This document shows positions 15,457 to 20,951 of a DNA stretch of 20,951 nucleotides, piece after piece. Positions within the stretch are counted from its first letter, which is position 1. Every line of letters begins with the position of its first letter. The stretch comes from DASSBG01 sp035703755 (GTDB lineage: Bacteria > Pseudomonadota > Gammaproteobacteria > Xanthomonadales > Rhodanobacteraceae): the NCBI GenBank assembly GCA_035703755.1, contig DASSXP010000288.1, forward strand, positions 1-20,951, read 5' to 3'. Position numbers and translations under genes: made by a program. Under the pieces are notes generated by a model, which was not told the DNA's origin, did not search any database, and saw only the letters and a list, made by a program, of their open reading frames with translations.

Positions 15457-17677
15457 GCCAGCGCACCGATGGGCGCGAGTCGCCGGGCTGCTGGCCGCGT
15501 TGCTGCTGCCGGCTCTCGCGTCGGCGAAGCCACCCGCTGCAGCAACCGCAACGACAGAGCTCGATGCCATCGTCGATGCCGTCGTCGCACGCTACCACCT
15601 GCCCGGTATCGCGGTTGGCGTGATTGATGACGGCGCCGTGGTCTATCGCGGCGCGCGCGGCGAGTTGATTGCCGGCTCCGGGAAAACGATCGACGCGGAC
15701 ACGCTGTTCAAGATCGCCTCCAACAGCAAGGCGATGACCGCCACCGTACTGGCGCGGCTGGTGCAGCAGGGCAAGCTTGCCTGGGATGATCCGGTGCGCA
15801 AATACCTGCCGGCCTTCGCCATGCACGACCCCTGGGTCAGCGAACACATGCAGGTCGGTGATCTCCTGGTGCATCACAGCGGCCTGCCCGAGGGTGGCGG
15901 CGACTTGATGCTGTGGCCGACGCCGAACCATTTCACCCGCGCTGACATCATCCACGGCTTGAAGTACATCAAGCCGGCTTACGACTTTCGTGCCGGGTAT
16001 GCCTACGACAACCTGCTTTACGTCGTCGCCGGTGAGGTAGCCGCTGCCGCCGGTGGTGCGCCGTACGAAGTGCTGCTGCGGCGCGAGGTGTTCGATCCGC
16101 TGGGCCTGACCCGTTGCCAGGTTGGCGAATGGAACCGCGACGCGGTCGGCAACGTGGCCCAGCCGCATACACGGCGCGACGGCAAGAACGCGGTGATTGC
16201 CGCCGATGGCGCCGTGATCCACCCGACCACGATGGAGGCGGCCGGCGGCGTCCGTTGCAGCCTCGACGACATGCTGAGCTGGGCCAGGAACTGGCTGGCA
16301 CCGACGCCACAACAGCTCGGCTGGCTCGATGTCGCGCAACGGCAGAAAGAATGGACGCCGTACACGCCGATGCCGATTTCCGCACGGCGTCGCGCCTGGG
16401 ATGGCACGCGCTTCTACGCTTACGGTTATGGTTGGCGTCTGGCCGACATCGATGGCGAGTTCACGGTGTCGCACACCGGCACCCTGTCCGGCATGTACTC
16501 GGCGCTGTTTTTGCTGCCCAATCGCCGCAGCGGCTTCGTGGTGCTGATCAACGCTGATGCCGACGCCGCGCGCACGGTGCTGATCGAAGTGCTGACCAAA
16601 CGCTTCACCGCGCCGGACAAATCGCGCGGGGTGGGCGGTTACGCCGATGAACTCGCGCATGCCGAGCGCGTGCGGCATGCGTCGCGGGTGCCGGATACCT
16701 CGTCTCGGCAAGCGGTGCGTGCGGACGGCTTCGGCGCACGGCTGGGCGTGTGGCGCGATCCGTGGTTCGGTGAGGTGACGGTTTGCCGGTCCGGCGACGG
16801 CGTGCGTTTCGCCGCGGTCAAGTCGCCGACGCTGGAAGGTCCGTTGATGCGCGTGGGCCAACGCTATCTGGTGCAGTGGCAACACGGTGACGCCGAAGCC
16901 TGGCTCGATTTTCCGACCGCGCCGGATGGCGTGCTGCGCATGGCCAAGGTCGATCCCGACGCCGATTTCAGTTACGACTACGAGGACCTTGCCTTCACCC
17001 GGGTGCGCGATTGCGGTGCGGCGGCGCCCGGGGTGGCCGTGTCGCCGGCACGCACCGCGGCGCAAGCCGGCCTGGTCGATATCCGCAGCCGGGTGCCGGA
17101 CATCGCCGAGGACATCAAGTACGCCGGCAACGACAATTTCGTCGGTCGGCCGGTAGACGGATACGCGGCGCCGAAATGCCTGCTGCTGGCGCCGGTGGCC
17201 GACGCCCTGGCGCGGGTCGAACGCGAGCTGCGCGCGCATCAGCAACGCCTCCGGATCTGGGACTGTTACCGACCGGCGCATGCAGTCGCCGATTTCGTGC
17301 GCTGGGCGCATGACCTCGCTGACCAACGCACCAAGGCCGCGCACTATCCTGCGCTGGACAAGGCCAGCTTGCTGGGCGACTACATCGCGCCGGTGTCCGG
17401 CCACAGCCGTGGCGCCACCGTTGACCTGACCCTGATGCAGTGCAATGCGACGGGCGGCGAGTGCCAGCCGCTCGACATGGGCACCGACTTCGACTGGTTC
17501 GGCGCGCTGGCGCATACCGACTCGCCGCGGGTGACGCCGGCGCAACGCAGCAACCGCCACGCACTGCGCGACGCCATGCAACGCGAGGGTTTCAAAAACT
17601 ATCCACTGGAATGGTGGCATTACACACTCGACCCCGAGCCGTCACCAACCGTGATGTTCGATGTGTCAGTGCGTTGA
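15440..17677 (+). CDS. Secreted fusion: class C beta-lactamase/DD-peptidase-like serine hydrolase plus VanX-type D-Ala-D-Ala dipeptidase
   Basis: A 745-residue two-enzyme protein. Residues 1-29 form an export signal (LLAALLLPALASA). Residues ~40-400 form a serine beta-lactamase/DD-peptidase-family domain with S94xxK97 (SNSK), Y189xN191 and H345TG in place of KTG. Residues ~430-520 look like the DUF3471 appendage found after such domains. Residues ~545-745 form a complete M15 VanX domain: R611 in WDCYRP, zinc ligands H655 and D662 in SGHSRGATVD, E724 and zinc ligand H727 in EWWHY. The spacing matches VanX. The first half could trim D-Ala-containing peptides and the second split D-Ala-D-Ala. 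GTG 15440 is preferred because TGAGG lies upstream and it gives a good signal; it overlaps the M19 gene by 17 bases. An in-frame GTG at 15425 is an alternative. Confidence 0.9.
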   Translation: MPRATEPAHRWARVAGLLAALLLPALASAKPPAAATATTELDAIVDAVVARYHLPGIAVGVIDDGAVVYRGARGELIAGSGKTIDADTLFKIASNSKAMTATVLARLVQQGKLAWDDPVRKYLPAFAMHDPWVSEHMQVGDLLVHHSGLPEGGGDLMLWPTPNHFTRADIIHGLKYIKPAYDFRAGYAYDNLLYVVAGEVAAAAGGAPYEVLLRREVFDPLGLTRCQVGEWNRDAVGNVAQPHTRRDGKNAVIAADGAVIHPTTMEAAGGVRCSLDDMLSWARNWLAPTPQQLGWLDVAQRQKEWTPYTPMPISARRRAWDGTRFYAYGYGWRLADIDGEFTVSHTGTLSGMYSALFLLPNRRSGFVVLINADADAARTVLIEVLTKRFTAPDKSRGVGGYADELAHAERVRHASRVPDTSSRQAVRADGFGARLGVWRDPWFGEVTVCRSGDGVRFAAVKSPTLEGPLMRVGQRYLVQWQHGDAEAWLDFPTAPDGVLRMAKVDPDADFSYDYEDLAFTRVRDCGAAAPGVAVSPARTAAQAGLVDIRSRVPDIAEDIKYAGNDNFVGRPVDGYAAPKCLLLAPVADALARVERELRAHQQRLRIWDCYRPAHAVADFVRWAHDLADQRTKAAHYPALDKASLLGDYIAPVSGHSRGATVDLTLMQCNATGGECQPLDMGTDFDWFGALAHTDSPRVTPAQRSNRHALRDAMQREGFKNYPLEWWHYTLDPEPSPTVMFDVSVR

Positions 17678-17742
17678 GGGCCGGTATTGGTGAACCGGGA
17701 CACGGGACTGGGTGGTAGCCGGACAACAGCTGGAGTGACGCG

Positions 17743-18798
17743 ATGAAAGTGGTTTGCTTGATGGCAGCAGTGCTGGCCCTGGGCGCTTGCGCCGGGAATG
17801 ACGTGCGCGAACAGACGATCGACAGCCTGATGCAGCGTTATGGCGGCGATGTACCCGGCGCCTCGCTGCTGGTGCTCAAGGACGGCAAGCCGCTGGTTGA
17901 GCGCGGCTGGGGCAAGGCCAACCTCGAGCAGGACACCGATGCGGAAGCGGACACCAACTACCGTCTCGCCTCGGTCAGCAAGCAATTCACCGCGGCGGCG
18001 ATCTTGCTGCTGGCCGAAGATGGCGCGCTTTCACTCGACGATTCCTTGCGGCGCTGGCTGCCGGAATTGCCGGCGCCCGATCAGGCCATCACCCTGCGTC
18101 AAGTGCTGATCCACAGCAGTGGGCTGGTGGATTACGAGGAGCGGATGGCGCCCGATGCGACGGCGCAAATCTCCGATCAGGGCGTGCTGGATCTGCTCGC
18201 CAGCACCGACACGTTGTACTTCACGCCCGGCAGTGCCTATCGCTACAGCAATTCGGGCTATGTGTTGCTTGGTCTGGTGATCGAGCGCGCCTCGGGGATG
18301 GGCCTGCCGTTGTTCCTGAAAACCCGCATCTTCGATCCGTTGGGCATGACCGGAACCCTGCTGTACGAGCACCAGCGTGGTCCCGAAGTCGGCCATCGCG
18401 CGTACGGCTACAGCGAAATCAACGGCCGCTGGACGCGCACCGACCAGAGCCCGACCAGCGCCACCCGTGGCGATGGCGGCATCTATTCCTCGGTCGCGGA
18501 CCTGGCCAAATGGGATGCGGCGCTGTACGACGACCGCCTGCTCTCCGACGCCTCGCGCGCGCTCGCCTTCAGCCCGCACGTCAAGGTTACCGGCGAGCCT
18601 TACGAGGCGTATTACGGTTACGGCTGGCGCATCACCGGCGACACCGTGTGGCACTCGGGCGAGAGCATCGGTTTTCGCAACGTGATCGTGCGTTGGCCGC
18701 AGCAGCATCTCACGGTGATCGTGCTCAGCAACCGCAACGAGCCGGAGCCGTACCCCACCGCCCTCGCCATCGGCGCGCTGTTCCAACGCGGCGAGTGA
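17743..18798 (+). CDS. Serine hydrolase lipoprotein (beta-lactamase family)
   Basis: A 351-residue protein with a lipobox LGAC (Cys16) behind a short hydrophobic signal, so it is a periplasm-facing lipoprotein. The PF00144-type fold shows catalytic S77xxK80 (ASVSK), Y168SN170 in YRYSNSGY, and H304SG in place of KTG. Members include DD-carboxypeptidases, D-aminopeptidases, esterases and penicillin-binding protein 4*-like enzymes, so the substrate cannot be fixed. It lacks the C-terminal appendage of the neighbouring fusion. The ATG has GGAG 8 bases upstream. It lies 65 bases downstream of the fusion gene in the same direction, and that gap holds nothing recognisable. A role in trimming D-amino-acid-containing cell-wall peptides fits the context. 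Confidence 0.9.
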   Translation: MKVVCLMAAVLALGACAGNDVREQTIDSLMQRYGGDVPGASLLVLKDGKPLVERGWGKANLEQDTDAEADTNYRLASVSKQFTAAAILLLAEDGALSLDDSLRRWLPELPAPDQAITLRQVLIHSSGLVDYEERMAPDATAQISDQGVLDLLASTDTLYFTPGSAYRYSNSGYVLLGLVIERASGMGLPLFLKTRIFDPLGMTGTLLYEHQRGPEVGHRAYGYSEINGRWTRTDQSPTSATRGDGGIYSSVADLAKWDAALYDDRLLSDASRALAFSPHVKVTGEPYEAYYGYGWRITGDTVWHSGESIGFRNVIVRWPQQHLTVIVLSNRNEPEPYPTALAIGALFQRGE

Positions 18799-18848
18799 TT
18801 GCATCCGGTCGGAAACGTAGGTTTTCTACAGTCGAAGAATCGTTTCGG

Positions 18849-19401
18849 CCTCCCTTCGGGAGGTCGAGTTACTTTCTCTTGCTTGCCCAAGAGAAAGGTA
18901 ACCAAAGAGAAGGGCACCCCAGTTGGCGCTCCGCGGGCTTCCTGCCCGCGGAGTTCGTGGGGACGACTCGGGCATTCCCGACGGCACCTCCTTGTGCCGA
19001 CGGGAATGTGGGCGCGATCCCTCGCGCCCACCCTGCGGGCTGGCCCTCCCCGTCACCACCGCCGCCCAGGGGCCCCGGAAAGGCGACGCGCGTCGTGCGC
19101 GCCTCAAGCTTGGGGCGAGGCCGGCAGGAAGCCTGCCGCTCTTCCGGGCCCCCTCGGGCGCGGCGGGCGGGCGAAGGAGAAGTCCGCAGGATGGCCGGAA
19201 CGGATTCCGGCCAGTTTCCTGCCGGCACACGGAGGTGCCGTCAGGAAACCCCGTAGCCCGTCCGCGCACCCGGAGGGCAGGATGCCCGCAGGGCGCGTCC
19301 GCGGGGTGGCCTCTCTCTTGGCTACTTTTCTCTACTCCGGGCATCCTGCCCTCCGCCCTTCGGGCCGGCTGCGCCGTTCAAATGCGTTCCTGACGCATTT
19401 G
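18849..19401. repeat. Non-coding array of at least nine hairpins between two convergent gene groups
   Basis: Bases 18799-19526 contain no credible gene. I see these stem-loops: 18849-18863 (6-bp arms), 18872-18897 (10), 18939-18963 (10), 18973-19008 (15, one mismatch), 19008-19031 (10), 19122-19138 (7), 19214-19249 (15, one mismatch), 19271-19288 with 19338-19355 (18, perfect), and 19379-19401 (9). Long frames without stops cross the region only because it is GC-rich. The segment CTTTCTCTTG...CAAGAGAAAG followed by GTAACCAAAGAGAAGGGCAC matches a dispersed repeat I remember from Xanthomonadales genomes. It lies between the plus-strand peptidase operon and the minus-strand alkB gene, so it may also serve as a two-way transcription barrier. 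No transposase or target duplication is visible. Confidence 0.75.
19271..19355. repeat. 18-bp perfect inverted repeat within the hairpin array
   Basis: CGGAGGGCAGGATGCCCG (19271-19288) is the exact reverse complement of 19338-19355, with 49 bases between the arms. It is the longest perfect palindromic pair I found in the window. It could be an element end, a protein-binding site or an RNA stem; nothing nearby decides. Confidence 0.85.
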
Positions 19402-19526
19402 TGGCCAAACAGAGAGAAGGAACTCGTGCCGCCGCAGGCGGTGCGAAACGGCTTCTTGGGTCTGCTAACGCGAATAGCGAGGATCAACGCGAGATCAACG
19501 CAGCGAGTGCGCGCACGCAAAGCGCT

Positions 19527-20177
19527 TCACCCCGCCCTGCGCAGGGTCAAGTTGTACCGAACCGCCCCCAGCACCGCGTGCGGGCGCTCCTTGAGCGGGG
19601 CGATGCCGTGGTAATTGAGGCGGGACGGGCCGCCCCATACGGCGACGTCGCCGTGGGCGAGCGGTATGCGTTGTGCCGGGTCGCTGCGTTCGGTGCCACC
19701 GAACTGGAACAGCGCCGGCATGCCGAGTGACACCGAGACAATGGGTTGGTTGAAGTCGCGCTCGTTCTTGTCCTGATGCAGGGTCAGACGGGTGCCGGGC
19801 TGGTAGCGGTTGATTAGGCAGGCATCGGGGACGAAGCTGTCGTAACCAGCCGCCGCCGCGGCGCGCGTGGCGAGTTCCGCGAAGCAGCGCGGCATGCTGG
19901 GCCAGGCGTGGCCACTGACCGGATCGAGTGCACCATAGCGGTAGCCGCGGTGGTCGGAGATCCAGCCGAGCGGGCCGCAGTTGCTGAGTGCCACCCCCAG
20001 ACGCCGGCCGCCGGGGGTGACCATGTGGCGTAACGGAGCCTGCTCGATCACCGCGTGCATGGCATCGAGCAGTGCGGTGGCGGCATCGAGGGCGAAGCCG
20101 CCGAGCAGTACGGCGCCGGGTGAAAACGACCACGCGGGGCGCGGCGCGGGCGGTTCGGGAAACAGGTCGAGGTTCAT
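19527..20177 (-). CDS. alkB: AlkB-type 2-oxoglutarate/Fe(II) DNA dealkylase
   Basis: A 216-residue protein, the same length as Escherichia coli AlkB. It oxidatively removes methyl groups such as 1-methyladenine and 3-methylcytosine from DNA or RNA in the cytoplasm. The iron ligands are H134xD136 in LHQDKNE and H190 in NYHGI. The 2-oxoglutarate-binding arginines are R207 and R213 in VRYNLTLRR. The substrate-loop sequence NRYQPGTRL and the downstream VSLGMPALFQFGG fit the family. The ATG at 20177 overlaps the dinB stop as ATGA (20174-20177), so it is translated behind dinB. A longer open frame upstream runs across dinB in another frame and is not used. Confidence 0.95.
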   Translation of the reverse strand: MNLDLFPEPPAPRPAWSFSPGAVLLGGFALDAATALLDAMHAVIEQAPLRHMVTPGGRRLGVALSNCGPLGWISDHRGYRYGALDPVSGHAWPSMPRCFAELATRAAAAAGYDSFVPDACLINRYQPGTRLTLHQDKNERDFNQPIVSVSLGMPALFQFGGTERSDPAQRIPLAHGDVAVWGGPSRLNYHGIAPLKERPHAVLGAVRYNLTLRRAG

Positions 20178-20951
20178 CGGTCGCGCTCGAACAATTCCGA
20201 TTGCGCCGCGTAGCTGTCGCGGTCGACGAAGCCGCCGAGGCCGACGCCGACCAGGCGGTAGCGGGTCTGCGGCGGGCGCTCGACGCGCGCGCGCAGGGCG
20301 CAGGCGATGTCGGCGAGCTCGGCGGCGGAGGCGGGGCGCGTGGGTGGCGTCAGGCTGCGGGTCAAGGTGTGGAAGTCCGCGGTTTTCAGTTTCAGCACCA
20401 CGGTGCGGGCGACGCGGCCGTGTTCGCCGCTGGCTTCGCGCTGGTGTGCGGCCCAGGTTTTTTCGGCCAGACGGTGGATTGGTGCGGTCAGATCGTCCAG
20501 CAGCAAGTCGGTCTCGAAGGTGTCTTCGCTGGATACTTGCAACGTCGGCCGATCCGGCTGCACCGGACGCTCGTCGATGCCGAGCGACAATTCCCGCAGG
20601 CGCTGCCCGTAGCGGCCGAAGCGCTGCTCCAGCGATGCTGCCGGCCAACGCCGCAGGTCGGCCACGGTGGCGATGCCGAGCGCGGTCAGCTGGCGCTCCA
20701 TGACCTTGCCGACGCCGGGCAGGCGGCCGACCTTGAGTGGTGCCAGAAAGGCCAGCGCCTGCTGCGGGCGTACCACCGTCAGCCCGTCCGGCTTGTTGAA
20801 GTCGGAAGCGATCTTGGCCAGAAACTTGTTGGCGGCCACGCCCGCCGAGGCGGTCAGCGCGGTTTCCTCGCGGATCGCGGCGCGGATCGATTCGGCCACC
20901 GCGGTCGCCGAGGGCAAGCCGGAGAGTGGCGCGGTGACGTCGAGGTAGGCT
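20174..20951 (-). CDS. dinB: DNA polymerase IV, C-terminal part (5' end outside window)
   Basis: Reading leftwards from the window edge, the frame opens with AYLDVTAPLSGLPSATAVAE, just after the catalytic DE pair expected in SxDEAYLDVT, which lies outside the window. Next come the Y-family hallmarks TASAGVAANKFLAKIASDFNKPDG, the thumb with the helix-hairpin-helix GRLPGVGKVMERQLTALGI, and the little-finger region (KLKTADFHTLTRS). This is a translesion polymerase that copies across damaged bases. About 258 residues are visible. Its stop overlaps the alkB start, so damage tolerance and alkylation repair are probably co-expressed. Confidence 0.95.
   Translation of the reverse strand, partial: AYLDVTAPLSGLPSATAVAESIRAAIREETALTASAGVAANKFLAKIASDFNKPDGLTVVRPQQALAFLAPLKVGRLPGVGKVMERQLTALGIATVADLRRWPAASLEQRFGRYGQRLRELSLGIDERPVQPDRPTLQVSSEDTFETDLLLDDLTAPIHRLAEKTWAAHQREASGEHGRVARTVVLKLKTADFHTLTRSLTPPTRPASAAELADIACALRARVERPPQTRYRLVGVGLGGFVDRDSYAAQSELFERDR

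Noticed and set aside
15371..17620. A 749-codon minus-strand open frame
   Set aside because: It is antisense to the serine-hydrolase/VanX fusion, whose catalytic motifs are intact on the plus strand.
15440..18798. An antibiotic-resistance cassette (beta-lactamase plus VanX)
   Set aside because: There is no vanH or vanA-like ligase and no two-component regulator. The hydrolases have HTG/HSG boxes, and the neighbours are peptide-catabolism genes.
18849..19401. A CRISPR array or insertion sequence
   Set aside because: There are no evenly spaced direct repeats, no cas genes, no transposase and no visible target-site duplication.
18510..19614. Long open frames through the hairpin array, including one encoding SYFLLLAQEK-like sequence
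   Set aside because: Frames are open on both strands at once, no ribosome-binding sites fit, and the sequence is organised as inverted repeats and not codons.
20178..20648. An upstream extension of the alkB frame to 373 residues
   Set aside because: It runs across dinB in another frame. ATG 20177 gives the standard AlkB length and an ATGA overlap.

Overview
The window reads as a piece of a high-GC gammaproteobacterial chromosome, most likely Lysobacterales (Xanthomonadales; Rhodanobacter/Lysobacter-like). The case rests on overall GC, an Oar-type TonB-dependent receptor, a DGFD-type motif in an RHS remnant, and a long non-coding hairpin-rich repeat (about 18849-19401) of a kind I remember from this order. 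The assignment is an inference from sequence character; no search was run.

Layout. (1) 2-1628: the 3' end of an RHS polymorphic-toxin gene with a lower-GC variable tip, a small two-helix membrane protein that is a candidate immunity protein, and a broken RHS fragment. (2) 1621-8239, minus strand: a tight six-gene operon reading from 8239 down to 1621. Its genes encode a DUF819 permease, an NlpC/P60 gamma-D-Glu-diamino-acid endopeptidase, an L-Ala-D/L-Glu epimerase (YkfB type), an RpiR-family regulator, a YkuD-type L,D-transpeptidase lipoprotein and a DAACS-family symporter. Most junctions overlap or lie within a few bases. (3) 8240-8387: a divergent promoter region. (4) 8388-12926, plus strand: a secreted transglutaminase-like protein and an Oar-like TonB-dependent receptor, closed by a strong intrinsic terminator. 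(5) 12983-18798, plus strand: diaminopimelate decarboxylase, a secreted M19 dipeptidase, a secreted serine-hydrolase/VanX fusion, and a serine-hydrolase lipoprotein. (6) 18799-19526: no gene, but an array of at least nine hairpins. (7) 19527-20951, minus strand: alkB overlapping the 3' part of dinB.

How the genes fit together (inference). Blocks 2 to 5 look like one island for scavenging and fully degrading peptidoglycan stem peptides. An outer-membrane receptor could bring peptides in. Periplasmic DD-peptidase-like hydrolases and VanX would remove and split D-Ala-D-Ala. NlpC/P60 would cut D-Glu-meso-DAP. A cytoplasmic epimerase would turn L-Ala-D-Glu into L-Ala-L-Glu. M19 would split dipeptides. 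LysA would turn meso-DAP into lysine, and two inner-membrane carriers would move products. The closest described arrangement I know is the Bacillus ykfABCD operon, which has an epimerase and an NlpC/P60 enzyme. The receptor, the VanX fusion, DUF819, lysA and an RpiR regulator with an altered ligand pocket go beyond that.
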